Notes: generated by a model not told the origin, from the letters alone. A DNA stretch of 64,000 nucleotides from Zanthoxylum bungeanum (GCA_019454045.1 SKCR01049654.1:124001-188000), one strand, 5' to 3'. Positions 46,108 through 59,045 are shown, counted from the first letter of the stretch. Numbers and translations are program-made.

Positions 46108-46304
46108 ATATTTTTTTCTTTTTTTTGTTTTGTTTTGTTTTGTTTTTGTTTTTGGTTTTAATAATTACATTTACCACACTTTGGAGTTTTTAATCCTGAT
46201 ATTAAGATTCGGATTCGATTCGTTCAATAAACGAATATTCGTATTCGATTCGTTTATTCGTTTACATAAATCAAATGAATCGAATCGAATTTATTATTCG
46301 TTTA
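46108..46304. other. Short unassigned insertion between E2 and copia
   Basis: A T-rich run with TTTTG repeats (46108-46158), then AATCGAATCG / ATTCGATTCG-type inverted repeats (46205-46300). A poly(A)-like tail of a reversed non-LTR element or a small DNA transposon are both possible. No gene. Confidence 0.35.
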
Positions 46305-48379
46305 TGTTGGACAATTATGACCCATAGCGTCACTATTTGTACATATCAAGGTGTTGTTGTACAAATTAACTATGTGACAAATGAGATTGCTCTCCTATCA
46401 TTTGTGATTAGATCACCTAGATGTATAAATGATAGGAGGTCCATATGATTAGTTCCTGGATTGAAAATGATATGAGACAGTATCAGTCCACGAATGATAA
46501 ATCATTAATATCCTTATTCAGAGTATTATCGAGATTGGATATCGATAATACGTAAAAGACTAGTATTACACTTGTGCGCGTTGTGAGGGCACAATGACAT
46601 AGTTCTCATATATTTGGGTATAGGATACTCATGCAAGTGTAATAGGAGGTTGTGTTTTACCGATGGTACGGGAAACAGCTTCGCTCTGGATAGACCCCCT
46701 CGGAATTCCATTGGTAGTATGACTATGTATCTATGGAAGTCCGAAATCAGGGTAGGTGTATTTGGTCTTAACCTGAGACTTGCACCGCTAATACTTACGA
46801 CAATCAATATACTTTGGTTTTGGTCGTCCAGGGCTTTAACCGGTTTCTGTGTACGCCTCTTCTGGGTATATCGAGAATCGTAGTGTGTTGGGTGTGATGT
46901 CAAGACGGAAGTGTCACTCCAGTCATATGGAGATGATGGTCACGTAGGATACGGTACTAGTACTCTTAAATGTTGTAGCTATCGGGATATTATGACTAGG
47001 TCATGTATATCCGATTATAGAGACTAGTTACCAGACATCTGATATGTGCTTCGTATGGGGCAGACACAATTCCAGCCCCATGCCTAGCACGTGATCATTC
47101 GATACTGGATCGAAATACGCAATACTACGTATATTACGCCTGATATAGATCCTTATATTCCTGTAAGGATATTTCTGGAGAATTGGGTAGGCATGGCGTT
47201 TTGCTAGAAGCCAACCTTGTCTTGTAAATCGGTACAAACGTAGTACTAGGTACTTACGTGTTCGGATAATCCGACGACCGAATTTACTGCCAACATATCC
47301 GGGGATCTCATGGGTCGCTTCCCGAAGATTCACCGATGACGTATGACTCGCACTTTATTAATCTGGGATTAATTAGATGAGAGAGAAAATTAATCTGGGA
47401 TTTATCTTTAATTGATATTTTATCTGGGATAAAATATCAATTAAAGAGAGATAACGATTAATTTGGAATTAATCGATAAATTAATATATTCGATATATTA
47501 AACGAAATTGGATTTTGATGTGGAATTGAAATTAGATTTTAATTCGGGCGAACGAGTTAATTTAGAATTAATTCGTTAGCGACGTGAATAATGATTTCGC
47601 TAGGCATAATCATTTAATTACGTCGCGATGGAAAATTCGTTAATTTGAAATTAGCGAACCCGAGCCCGGGATTGTTTGCGAGCGCATTCACATTTCAAAT
47701 TCGAGTGCGGCACGCAAGTCAAATCAAGCGTCAAATCATTAGTCACATCAAGTGTCAAATCGCTAGTCACTTCAAGCGTCAAATCACTTGTCACTTTGAG
47801 TGATGTGACTTGACAACTTGATTGACTTGATGTAAGTTGATGTTTGAGTGTTTGACACTCAAGTGTGATGGTTGATGTGAGTTGTTGGATTAATTAAAAG
47901 CTATTTACCTTTATTTGATTTTGGTGTTTGACTTTTAATTAGTATTGTATTAGATACACAATTGTAACAAAAACAACATAACTCTCTCTTTCTTCTCCAT
48001 CTCTCTTCTTCACGCCCATTTGGGCACATTTCTTCACTGGTTTTTTCTGGCCAGAAACCGTGAGGTAGGGAAGCAAAGTGTTTGATTTTGTGGCAAAAAT
48101 CAAGAGAGCTAGCACTCCGAGAGACATGCGAAGGTGATAGGGAAGTCCACCCATGAGCTTGGAATCAACACAAGCTTGGAGCTTGCCTCGAAGATGATCC
48201 AAAGCCAAATTTGGAGGAGGACAAAAGGTGGACTGCCGTGAGCTGTGACAGTGGGCAGAAACCAGATTTTGTTCGTCGTCGCGTCGCTCAACCAATCGAT
48301 GTATTCCGTAACTCCCTCGTTGTATTCGCACTTATTTTCATTGCTTGAAATGATCTTGGGAAGCTTAGAAAACCCAACA
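46305..48379 (+). repeat. 5' LTR of + strand copia (2075 bp)
   Basis: Starts TGTTGGACAATTATGACCC and ends CCCAACA one base before the PBS. It contains a ~24-bp repeat block at 47710-47880. Reading frames on either strand (46526-47333) recur in the 3' LTR but have no known motif. Confidence 0.88.
47710..47880 (+). repeat. 24-bp repeats and inverted repeat in copia LTR
   Basis: CAAGCGTCAAATCA and variants recur at 24-base steps (about 47725, 47749, 47773). They are followed by sequence reading back in reverse (TGATGTGACTTGACAACTTG), so the block could fold on itself. The 3' LTR is cut before this part. Confidence 0.65.
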
Positions 48380-48380
48380 A

Positions 48381-48392
48381 TGGTATCAGAGC
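48381..48392 (+). other. Primer-binding site of + strand copia
   Basis: TGGTATCAGAGC, the standard plant copia site for initiator Met-tRNA, one base after the LTR. Confidence 0.92.
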
Positions 48393-50680
48393 AAGGTTGA
48401 GCATGAAAATTTTAGGGCTTAAAATTTGGGTAAAATGTGTTTGAGCATGTTTTAATTAAATTGGTTGTTTGAGTATGCTTAAAACATGTTTTATTGAGGA
48501 TTGATTAGATCAATTTGAAGAAATTGTGTTTGGAACATTTTTTTCCCCAAATGTCTTAGCTTGGCCGAGTGGTGTAGTGCCCTAATTCTTGGTAATTTTT
48601 GTTTCGTTGATCATTGGATGACTTGAAACAATTGGAAATGTTGATTTAATGTCGATTGTGGATTTAATTGGATTGAAACCGAATCGGACACAAAAATCCC
48701 CTCCATTGCCGAGAGCTTAAAGCATGTAATTGGGTTTGATTTTTGATGAAATGTGTTGGACATGTTTTGTTGTTAAAATGCATGATTAATTAGACAAATT
48801 TGTGTTTTGGAAATATTGATTTGGGTAATTAATTGTGTAATACACTTTATGTAATTAAATTATGAAATTGGGTTTTTCTAATTTAATTATGTTGGGCCTA
48901 TTTTGTAAAAGTGGGCTTGAATGTTGTAAATGGGCTTATTGGGCTTGGTTGTACCAAGATGGGTTTAGGCTAAATTGGTTGGATCCAATTGGGCCCAAAA
49001 TCGCCTTCATAAAGCCCAAATGCGACTAATGAACCTTTAAAGTTTAATTGGGCCTAATGGGCCTAAATTGATATCTAGGCTTATAGGGTTACTCCTTGAT
49101 TGGACTTTGGTTATCGGTTTGACCCGAGTTGACCAAAAGTCCACGCCTAAAGAAATTAATTGAAAGCCCATTGGACTTTAATTAAATTGACGTTGGACGT
49201 TAATCGGGCTTTGAGACCCGTAACGATTAAATTTGGAATTTAAATCGTAAGGGTTTATTAATAAAGTGTAATATTTAATTTGGAATTAAATAGCGAATTA
49301 GTATTAAATACAAATTGAATTGGATTTAATTATGTAGTTTAATTTAATTCGAGAATTCGTACTTTGAGTACTTATTCACAAAACGAGTTTGACTCGCGCA
49401 AAATCAAATCGTTGTTTGAACATTGGATGGTCACTAATTATCAGATTAATTAATTTGATTAGATTTATTGATAACATGCTTGTGTGAATACATGGTTGCG
49501 ATGCATGAATAATGTATATCGGATGGATATTAGATGGGTGGGGAAATTTTAGAAATTGTTGTAATAAATTTGGAATTTATTAATTGGACCTGCCTGTCCA
49601 GCCTTAGTACCTCCTTACTCTTTGTATTCTCTTCTCACCTATTCCCCTCAATGTAAATGAGGTTTCTTTAGAAGTGTAGTGTAACGGGTAGAAGTAATAC
49701 TTGTGCTAGCGGGAGAGAGAAAGGGAGATTTGATATAGGATCAATGTGTAAAGTATTCATCCGCATATCATTATTATTTTATTATACGTGCTTTATTATG
49801 TGTTTAGAATGCATGTTTAAGGGTGTATGATGATGAGACCTTAACAAAGATAATAAATTGGTTGCCAATTTGCACGCGAAAAACCTTCACAAAATATTAA
49901 GCGTTTTTCCTTCCATTTAGTGATTCTTACTCAAGATCCAAGACTGGCATTGGCTTGTTGGCCAAAGTCAAGGCCTTTGTCCGTCGAGGATGTGTTTGAA
50001 TCACGAGAGCTTTGTTCCATATCGGTGTCTTGTCCAAGTTGTGGTTTGTTGGCCAAAGTCAAGACCACTTCTTGTCCATCGACATTGATTACGAAGCTTT
50101 CCATGGTCAATGGGTCGCGCTTAACTGGGATCACTAAGTTTGTTGTGCAAAAGCCAAGGCTTAGTTGATTCAGAGGAAAAAGGTTAGGTAATATATTGGA
50201 TATATTGGCATATATAAGATATATGTTTCGGACTTGGATGTCCCCCTACTGGATCTAGAAATTGGATTGGATCCAATTGATCTTTGAGATCTACCTAGTT
50301 AATTATCATACAATTTGTGGCCAAAGTCAAGATTGTGTGATATTTAACGGGATCCTAGCCCACTAGGAAACATGGTTTCCCGAGTACTCGACAGAGGGTT
50401 AGAGGCTCGCCGAAAAATAGTGGGAGGCAGGAATTGAATTTGCAATATTCGTTTAATTACTTGTCATACGCGCTCAAACAAATATCATTCGTCAAATATA
50501 TTAAATGTTAGTTGGACTAATATTTAAATCGTTGTTTTAATTAATAGTTGGACTATATTCAAACAAATTATTTATAGTTGATTAAAAAGTTGGACTATTA
50601 TAATCATTATAATAAATAGTACCGAAATCATTGATTAAATAGTTGGACTATTAAAATCAAGATAAAATTGAAAGATTAGC
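48393..50680 (+). other. Leader and unreadable 5' internal part of copia
   Basis: About 2.3 kb where Gag N-terminus would be expected. I see no usable frame. The phrase TTGGCCAAAGTCAAG recurs at about 49959, 50049 and 50318. The open frames near 49920-50168 match no domain I know. Confidence 0.4.
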
Positions 50681-50689
50681 CATAATCCT

Positions 50690-53600
50690 AGGGAAAATGT
50701 TTTTAAATAGCTTAATTTTCAAATTGGGAATAATTTCAGGATGGTTCTGGAAACTAATAAGTTACTCTATTTGATAAAATAACATATTAAGCCTAAGCCC
50801 GGAGTTAAGCAAATAGTAGAGCATAATCTTTGGAAGATTTATGTGATGATAACTTTAGTGCTTAATCCATTATACTTGTCGCAGTAGACTCCTTAATTTC
50901 TTAATCAGAACTAAGGATTAGATCCTTAAAGTATGATAATGAAGTTGAAGGATCTTCATAAATCTATATTTAGATTTTAGAAGTACTAAATTGCAATACT
51001 AAACTCTTGGAGAGTTAATGACTATTCTCAATGAGATAAAGTCAAAGTTTGCAATAGGCAAGTAGAGCAAGGCGCACTTCACTTCGATATTCCAGAAGCC
51101 CAAAGCTTGGCCAAAGGCTTCTAGAATATGGAAAAAAGGGCAAAGGCAAAATCATTATAATCTTCTGGGAAGGTAAAGGACATATCCCAAAATGTCTGCC
51201 TAAATTGTGGCAAATGGGATCGCGGAAGCGTGACTGCCATTTGGACAAGACAAACATGAAGGAATTGAAGATGAGCAAGGCTCAGACTTCAAATATGTTT
51301 GTCATAATATGTTCACTACTAGTATTAAAATTGGATTTTAGATACTTAGTGTGGTACATAAATATGTATTGATGTTCAAAATCTGTTTTGAGCAGGATAC
51401 TGACTTCAGTTGAGATTAATCTGCGAATTGTAAACGGGATGAAAGTCGCTGTTTTAACAGTAGATACCTAAGTTTAGGAACTACCTTCGGGTGTGTACTT
51501 AAATTAGGAAACTGTGTTATAATGTAACTAGTTTGACTAGATACATTATCTCTATATCAGTGGTTAATCCATTGCGAATTGACCTTTATATTCTTGAACA
51601 CTAAGTGTTTTATTTTATAAAGATGATATTGAGATAAACACATTAGATTGGAATAACAGAATTTATATTTTGAATATAAATAAATCTCAATGTTAAACAT
51701 GACAAACAATAGCTCAAACTGTTTGATCAGATGAAAATAATTTGTGGCATTATTGTATGGGACACAATTAAACAAGACTCTTATATCCACATCTTCGAAG
51801 AGTGGGTAGGCGTTTTGATTACAAATTTGATCAATTCAAATAAAGTCTACGAATCTAGTTTATTGGGCAAAGTGCCTAAAACACTATTTACTTGGTTAAT
51901 GAAATGCCACCGATCTGTTAGCCCTAGTTCATAGTGATGCAAGTGGCCCATGTCTAGCTAGGCTAGAGGTGGATATGAATATTCTGTGACCTTTACGGAT
52001 GTGGCATCGCGTTATGGTTATGTGTTTCTTCTGAAACACAAATCGGAAACTTTTAGAGTTTCGACACGAAGTAAACAACACAGATCGGCTAAAGTATTAA
52101 AACCGTTACGGTAAGACCGTAATGGAAAATACTTTAAGCAATAAGTTTCTAATATACTTGAAAGAGAATAGTATTCTTTCAAAGAGGACTCCTCCCGGAA
52201 TACGTCAATTTGACGGTGTGTCCGAACTGAGTAACCGAATTTTGTTGGACATGACAATGTTAATCATGAGTCACTCTGAGCTACCATTTCCTTCAACGGA
52301 TACACAATAACAGTGCAAAACTTATTTTGAATAAGGTTCCATAAAAATCTGTTTGACAGATTTCATATTAGATATGAACAGGAAAGAAACCGGATTTTCT
52401 CATCCTGAATATTTGGGAATGCTAGACATATGTTTGGATGATACCAAACTAAAACCCAAATTGGATAAGTGTCAAATTGTAGGTATCCTAGGGATACCTA
52501 AGTATAGTACTTATACAACTCACAAGAGAACAATTTTATTGTTGCTCACCATGCGGTTTTCCTAAGAGGAATACATATATGCAGTGGTAAGTGGGAGGAT
52601 ATTAAAACTCAATGAAAATTGTAGTAATACTATTCCTGGCACCTATTCTTTAATGGAACACAAATAGTTCATCAAGGATGAAACTATACCATTAATCTTC
52701 GAATACACAAGAACCGCGTATGTCAGAGAGAGTCAGAGAACAACCTGGGGTATGGGTTTTCTGATCTCACCTCATAAAGATGTCAATCTTATTGAGGAAT
52801 ACCAACTGACTACGTATGAGGAAGTGATACAAGGTATCGACTCCCTATTATGACAAGTGTCATGAGTCCGAAATGGATTCCATGTATATCAACTTAGTTT
52901 GGATACTAGTTGATGTACCGCAAGGCATTGTGCCTAATGGTAGTACTATATAAGTCTTCAAGGAAGACATCATGAAGGCAACATACCAACGTACTAAGCT
53001 AGACTTGTAGCGAAAAGGTATTGTTATCAACATTGTGTTGATTACGATTCAACCTTTTACCTGTTGCCTCAGTAAATCCATTTGGATAATGTTTGCTAAT
53101 GCTGCATGTTTCATTTATGAAATGTGGCAGCTGAACGGGAAAATCGCTTTCCTGAAAAGGAAACCATTTGGAGGATCTTTACAACATCCTGTCGATTTTG
53201 TCGTAGCATAACTAGCAAACATGGTTTGCAGGTTATTTGATCCATGTTTGGATTGTAGCAAGCATTAGATTCTTGGAATTATCGTTTTGATGTAATCATA
53301 ATAGTTTATGATTTAATTCAAAATGTAAATGATTCTTGTGTATACAAGGAGGTTAGTGGGAGCGCACTGACAGTGGCTGTCCTATAAATAATGATAATAT
53401 GTCATTTCATGGAAATGAAATTCCCATAAAATAATCGGTGAAATCTTGGCTTTCATGAAAACTCTACAAGAAATCGTACATTGAAAAATGTACGCGGCCT
53501 GGTGTCTCATACGCTTTGAGCATATGAAGTCACAAACTGGCCAATCCAAGTGATAGTCACTGGATTGATATTAAGAAAATCCTTTAGTTTCTTAGAGAAC

Positions 53601-54060
53601 TAAGGATGATGTCTTATACTATGGAGAAGGAGAACTTGAAGTGACTGGGATCACTACTGCAAGTTTCCTAAACCGATAATAACGACTATAAGTCGCAAAC
53701 GGTACTATACAGTTTGAATAACGGAACAGTGAGCTGGAAATCTTCCAAGCAAGATACTGTTACTAGATAAACAACAAATGCGGGTTATTGCTGCAGTTGA
53801 GGCAGCAATAGAAGCCTTATGGGTCGATAATAAATCTAATTAGATTAGATATAGCTCTATTAGCCGCTGAGCTAGGCTTCAACACAAGCTAAAGAATTAA
53901 AAGTCTCATCAACGATCCAGATATATACTTCGATATTCATCTGATTCGTTCGGATCATACATCGTGGCGATGTGATGATCGAATAAATCGCATCAGAGAG
54001 ATAATCATACAAATCCGCTGACGAAAACCTTTTCTCAGCAATTGAGCCAACCGTACATAG
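50690..54060 (+). pseudogene. Ty1/copia Gag-Pol remnant, heavily mutated
   Basis: Fragments in family order: a Gag C-terminal part with a broken CLNCGK zinc knuckle (51205-51240); integrase remnants with FTDVASRYGYVFLLKHKSETF (about 51993-52055), LKENSILS and GVSELSNRILLDM (52145-52260); an integrase to RT linker (52353-52565); RT fragments around a lost RLVAKGY site (about 53005-53030) and a YEMWQLNGKIAFL stretch (53118-53155); RNase H as IAAVEAAIEALW (53780-53815); and an NPLTK-like C-terminus (54010-54025). Stops and shifts occur every few dozen codons. Nothing could be translated as a whole. Confidence 0.82.
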
Positions 54061-54097
54061 TTCGGATGTCAGACACTCGAGTGACTGGCTATAGGCC

Positions 54098-54108
54098 AAG
54101 GAGGAGAT
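54098..54108 (+). other. Polypurine tract of + strand copia
   Basis: AAGGAGGAGAT directly before the 3' LTR start TGTTGGACAATT. Confidence 0.8.
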
Positions 54109-55205
54109 TGTTGGACAATTATAACCCATAGCGTCACTATTTGTACAGATCAAGGTGTTGTTGTACAAATTAACTATGTGACAAAGGAGATTGCTCTCTT
54201 ATCATTTGTGATTAGATCACCTAGATGTATAAATGATATGAGGTCCATATGATTAGTTCCTGGATTGAGAATGATATGAGACAGTATCAGTCCATGAAGG
54301 ATAAATCATTAAATATCCCTAGTCAGAGTATTATCGAGATTGGACATCGATAATACGTAAAAGACTAGTATTACACTTGTGCGCGTTGTGAGGGCACAAC
54401 GGCATAGTTCTCATATATTTAGGTCTAGGATACTCATGCAAGTGTAATAGGAGGTTGTGTTTTACCGATGGTACGTGAAACAGCTTCGCTCTGGATAGAC
54501 CCCCTCGGAATTCCATTGGTAGTATGATTATGTGTCTATGGAAGTCCGAAATCAGCGTAGGTGTATTTGGTCTTAACCTGAGACTTGCACCGCTAATACT
54601 TACGACAATCAATATACATTGGTTTTGGTCGTCCAGGGCTTTAACCGGTTTCTGTGTACGCCTCTTCTGGGTATATCGAGAATCGTAGTGTGTTGGGTGT
54701 GATGTCAAGACGGAAGTGTCACTCCAGTCATATGGAGATGATGGTCACGTAGGATACGGTACTAGTACTCTTAAATGATGCAGCTATCGGGATATTATGA
54801 CTAGGTCATGTATATCCGATTATAGAGACTAGTTACCAGACATCCGATATGTGCTTCGTACGGGGCAGACATAATTCCAGCCCCAGACCTAGCACGTGAT
54901 CATTCGATATTGGATCGAAATACGCAATACAATGTATACTACGCCTGATATAGATCCTTATATTCCTGTAAGGATATTTCTGGAGAATTGGGTAGGCATG
55001 GCGCTTTGCTAGAAGCCAACCTTGTCTTGTAAATCGGTACAAATGTAGTACTAGGTACTTACGTGTTCGGATAGTCCGACGATCAAATTTACTGCCAACA
55101 TATCCGGGGATCTCATGGGTCGCTTCCGAAGATTCACCGATGACGTATGACTCGCACTTTATTAATCTGGGATTAATTAGATGAGAGAGAAAATTAATCT
55201 GGGAT
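54109..55205 (+). repeat. 3' LTR of + strand copia, truncated
   Basis: Matches 46305-47400 closely, then is lost within TTAATCTGGGATTAATT, 26 bases before the E3 LTR. The remaining ~1 kb of the LTR is absent. Confidence 0.85.
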
Positions 55206-55782
55206 TAATTGCGGAGATATTGTGGGACATAGAAACTGGGCGACGCATGCGGTTCTAGGCTCGCGGCCTAGTTGGGAGTACGGAGTAGCCCGCGGGGGAC
55301 TAAACCGGAGAATAATGAAGTCGCCACACGGTGTGAACCGGGAAAATGAGATTTAAGGCCGCACTCACCCCTCGCAAGGGAACAACTCAAACCGTTGGGT
55401 TCGGAATGGTCCCTTACTTATGCCACTTGTAATAAAATGATTTGTGCAATAATCTAACCAAGCCTAAGCAACATATTTCCAAGGATGATTTACCCATAAG
55501 TTCGCATGCATACATCAACAAGTTCATCTAAATTTACATGTAACACATATCCGAATTTGCATACAGCCTATTTGCATGTAATCTATGTCTCAATTTGCAT
55601 ACATAAAGATAAATTAACATACAGCAAGCATACAAGTTAATAAACACATTGTATTCATACATGTGGGGGAATACAGATGAACGACACATACACAATCTTG
55701 CGTAATACAGAGAAGCAATCAGGTTCATCATACGAATGGATAACTACTAGGGACAATTATGAAAATGACTAAGTTCAGTGGG

Positions 55783-56130
55783 TGCGCGTTCGTGTAGCGT
55801 TCGTAAACGCGTTTAAACGGTAAATAGAAGGTTCATGTTCGTATAGCATTCGAGAACGCGTTCGAACGGAACCAGACCTGATGCATAATGAAACTAAGAA
55901 AATGCGTGCGCGTTCGCGTAGCGTTTGAGAACGCGTTTGAACGGTAAACAGAAGGTTCGCGTTCGTATAGCGTTCGAGAACGCGTTCGAACGGAACCAGA
56001 CCTGATGCATGATGAAACTAAGAAAATGTGTGCGCGTTCGTGTATCGTTCGAGAACACATTCGAACGGTAAACAGAAGGTTCGCGTTCGTATGGCGTTCG
56101 AGAACGCGTTCGAACTGAACCAGACCTGAT
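55783..56130 (-). repeat. 124-bp tandem repeat in E3 LTR
   Basis: TGCGCGTTCG recurs at 55783, 55907 and 56031, exactly 124 bases apart, just under three units. Each unit has two half-units rich in CGTTCGAGAACGCGTTCGAA palindromic strings. Open frames on the minus strand are repeat artefacts. Not found in the E1 or E2 LTRs. Confidence 0.92.
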
Positions 56131-56149
56131 GCATGCAACACATTCATAG

Positions 56150-56640
56150 ACAAACAAATCCACAATGTAGGACCACACGTATCCGATTGAACTCATCTCG
56201 CATCCAATCGAATATACACTATCCGGCGCGGCAAAGCATCGTGGAAAAGGATTTTAACCTCTCAAAATAGAGGACCTTTAATCGCACTTAATAAGCTCAT
56301 GCGCAAACAACACAATACATATATAAATAAGTAAAGACAACGATATCGGACTTCGTATACCCGATTGAACACATCTTACATTCAATCAAATATACATCAT
56401 CCGGCGTGGCGAAGCATCGTGGTAAAGGATGTTAACCTCTCAAAATAGAGGACTTTTAATCGCACTTACTAAGCCCATGCGCTTTATCACCAATTGTATA
56501 AACAACCGACGTACATAAAGCAAAAGACATGATGTAAGAGGCGCGACAAAGTCTTGGCGTAAATGTAGCCTTTTGCATTTTCCTCCTTCAAATGGAAAAC
56601 CTTTAGACCGACATACTAAGCCCATGCGCATCACATCATC
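56150..56640 (-). repeat. Degenerate repeat related to the E1 176-bp array
   Basis: CTCATGCGC / CCCATGCGC preceded by TAATAAG or TACTAAG occurs at about 56285, 56467 and 56610. The intervening CATCCAATCGAATATACAC-like strings resemble the E1 units in reverse. Confidence 0.75.
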
Positions 56641-56734
56641 AATAGAAACAATTCATCATACGAAAATTAAATGGCGAGATGAAAAATGCAGATAATAAAC
56701 AAACAAGATAAAATAAAGCGAAACATGTGCCATT

Positions 56735-56845
56735 TGCTCGAGTGGTACGTGGAGTTGTATCCTGAGTACAGATCATACTACCGTCCATTCGGAATCGACT
56801 ATGAAATTTATGTCCGGGTTTCCATCCTATATACCACAAGAGGCG
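56735..56845 (-). other. Conserved LTR box in E3
   Basis: The same box as 4650-4760, reversed (CGTCCATTCGGAATCG and CATCCTATATACCAC). Single copy here. Confidence 0.6.
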
Positions 56846-57487
56846 ACACATTTTCATTCATTCAACAACATTAAAAAATGACTCTCATGCGACAGTGATG
56901 AATAAAACAAATAAAAAATGATAGACGAAAATAATAGGAAAAATACCCTCAGGTCTAACCTTTTATGTCGACTCTCGGAAGTACGGTGCACGGTCGTCGA
57001 AAAGGGGGGAAATGCTCCGCAACTCCTCCGGTTCACAGGTTCACGTCTTTCCTCGCTATTCCACTGTTCAAGCTACTGTTTTGACTCCGATGCGCTGCTG
57101 TTTCGACTCCGATTCACTGCTGTTTTGCTACTGTATTTCTGCTGTATTTTGGTCATTGTTTTCTGGTGTTTCTAAAGGCTTTAAGTGCAGTTTTTAGTTA
57201 TTGTTTTATGGATTAAAAGTGCAGTTTTTGTTGGTCACTGGTTTAGGTGATTCAGGGGCTGTTTTCTTAGGTATTTCGGTGATATGGGGGCTGCTGTATA
57301 GGGGTTGTTTCGGTGGTGTTTCGGGTTGTAATGTTTTCGGCAATGGAGGGGTTTATGGGGCTGTGATTTTCGGGTAAGGGTGTATGAGGAGAAGAGAAAT
57401 ATTTGCTTGCTGTATGCGTGTGAGTGAGAGAGAAGTTTTTTTTCTTGTATCAATGAGCTAGGGCTCTCAAGGGTTGGAATTGGGTTT

Positions 57488-57495
57488 CTTTTATA
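57488..57495 (-). promoter_or_regulatory. TATA box of E3 LTR
   Basis: TATAAAAG on the minus strand, about 630 bases into the LTR, close to the position of the E1 box. Confidence 0.5.
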
Positions 57496-58125
57496 GGCAA
57501 AGGGCTATGGTTAAATCTTGCTTGACAAGGAAGGGATTTGTGTATTTAATGGAGGATATGATTTTGTTTTAAACAAGGAAAACCAAAGATTGAGGGGGGA
57601 AAAATTGGTTCAATTTAGGAAGTTAATATATTTAATTTGTGTTGTTTAGGCATAATATTTGTTAAATTAGGAATACAATATTTTTGATTGGGAATAAATT
57701 GGTTGATTGATTTTAATTAGGCATGATTTTATTTAATGTTTTATTTAGTTTGGTATATGATTTAATTAATATTTTATTTAATTCCCCATGTGTTAAATAT
57801 GTGTTTTATTAATTGGGATGTGTTTTATGGGCTTTGGTGGGCTAATTGGGCTTGGGTGTGAGGCTAGTAGCAAAACCAGAAATACCGACACCATTCAAAC
57901 GCCTCTTCGAATGCTACACGAACGCCCGCAATCTGTCTGACGTTCGAACGAAGTAACGAACGCAGCACGAACGAAAACAGTGAACTTGTGAAATGAATTT
58001 GATGACATGTCTATTCTGAATTTCCCATTCCGACGTCTGTTTCCCGTGACTTCCGTGACTTAAAAGGTAGTGCCTCCAAATGAGACTCATCATAGGGACT
58101 TATATGTAAAAATGCAGTGCCCACA

Positions 58126-58139
58126 GTCACCCCCACTTT
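58126..58139 (-). other. Polypurine tract of E3
   Basis: AAAGTGGGGGTGAC on the minus strand, one base different from E1 and E2. Confidence 0.72.
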
Positions 58140-58257
58140 GATGGGACTTGTATAATGTGTAACAGTGACAATCCTATCAAAGTTATGCAATGCATTTTCA
58201 CTTACCTGGTTCGCCAGCTTTCACCTGACTTGCCTGCTGTCTCGAACTGAGTAGATA

Positions 58258-58875
58258 CCACAGTGGACCTCGATCCTAAGACGCATCCCAATAGCTGCAA
58301 CCGACAACGGAGGCCTTAACCCTGGGACGCATCCCGAAACTGATGATGCAGTGGACCTCGATCGTGGGACGCATCCCAATAGCTGCAACCGACAACGGGG
58401 GCCTCGACCCTGGGACGTATCCCAATACCGCTGACAAAATATGGGCCTCGACCCTGGGACGCATCTCGAAATTGATAATGCAGTGGACCTCGATCTTAGG
58501 ACGCATCCCAATAGCTGCAACCGACAACGGGGGCCTTGACCCTGGGACGCATCCCAATACCGCTGACAAAAGGTGGCCTCGACCTTCGGACGCATCCCGA
58601 AACTGATAATACAGTGGACCTCGATCCTGGGACGCATCCCAATAGCTGCAACCGACAACGGAGGCCTCGACCCTGGGACGCATCCCAAAACTGCTGACAA
58701 AAGGTGGCGGGCCCTAGGACGCCCTACATCCCGAAACTGATGATGTAGTGGACCTCGATCCTGGGACGCATCCCTATAGCTGCAACTGGTATATGTGTTG
58801 ACATGGGCCTCAACCCCGGGACGCATCCCCAAGACTGCTTCTAGTATTGATGTGGGCCTCGCCCCCTGGGATGCA
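58258..58875 (-). repeat. E3 minisatellite, ~44-bp units in ~132-bp higher-order repeat
   Basis: CAGTGGACCTCGATC recurs at about 58261, 58349, 58481, 58612 and 58748. Between them are three types of ~44-bp unit, all with TGGGACGCATCCCA-like inverted repeats. The unit matches E2 block 3. The long frames on both strands are due to the period. Confidence 0.92.
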
Positions 58876-58939
58876 TCCCAAAAATGCTGCTGGTATGTTG
58901 ATGCTTCTAATCGACTTGTCTTCGCCGCCTTCTTTTTTC

Positions 58940-59045
58940 TTCTTCAAAACCTGCGAATACAAAACAAACACAAAACAAATGCCAAAATGTGTTACGTGTA
59001 TGCATGCATGCATGAGTTTTCTTATCCCGTCGGGTTAGGCCTTCT
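58940..59045 (-). other. Conserved Ogre-like module in E3
   Basis: Minus strand: GGCCTAACCCGACGGGATAAG, the CATGCATGCATGCATACACG stretch and TTTTGTATTCGCAGGTTTTG. It lies directly after integrase and ahead of the minisatellite. The end looks like a 3' splice site. Confidence 0.6.

Larger units (their letters stand above)
46305..55205 (+). mobile_element. Decayed Ty1/copia retrotransposon
   Basis: A 5' LTR (46305-48379), PBS, a long internal region with Gag to RNase H remnants in order, PPT and a truncated 3' LTR (54109-55205). The two LTRs match closely over 46305-47400 and 54109-55205. Confidence 0.88.
55231..58125 (-). repeat. 3' LTR of E3 (2895 bp)
   Basis: On the + strand it begins TGTGGGACATAG and ends AATGCAGTGCCCACA. 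It carries a 124-bp tandem repeat (55783-56130), degenerate 176-bp-type units, the conserved box (56735-56845) and a TATA box at 57488-57495 (minus strand). Confidence 0.85.

Noticed and set aside
46526..46903. 125-codon minus-strand frame, repeated at 54331-54708
   Set aside because: Its conservation is explained by the two LTRs of one element; no domain was recognised and the frame runs against the element.
48381..48392. tRNA gene fragment
   Set aside because: This and the sites at 326, 37580 and 45455 are 12-18-base primer-binding sites next to LTR edges, with no tRNA cloverleaf around them.
49920..50168. Pair of opposed frames inside the + strand copia internal region
   Set aside because: No recognised domain on either strand; likely chance frames in decayed sequence.
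55833..56196. Minus-strand frames in the E3 LTR
   Set aside because: They cover the 124-bp tandem repeat and decode its period.
58221..58832. 203-codon minus-strand frame
   Set aside because: Lies entirely within the 44/132-bp minisatellite.
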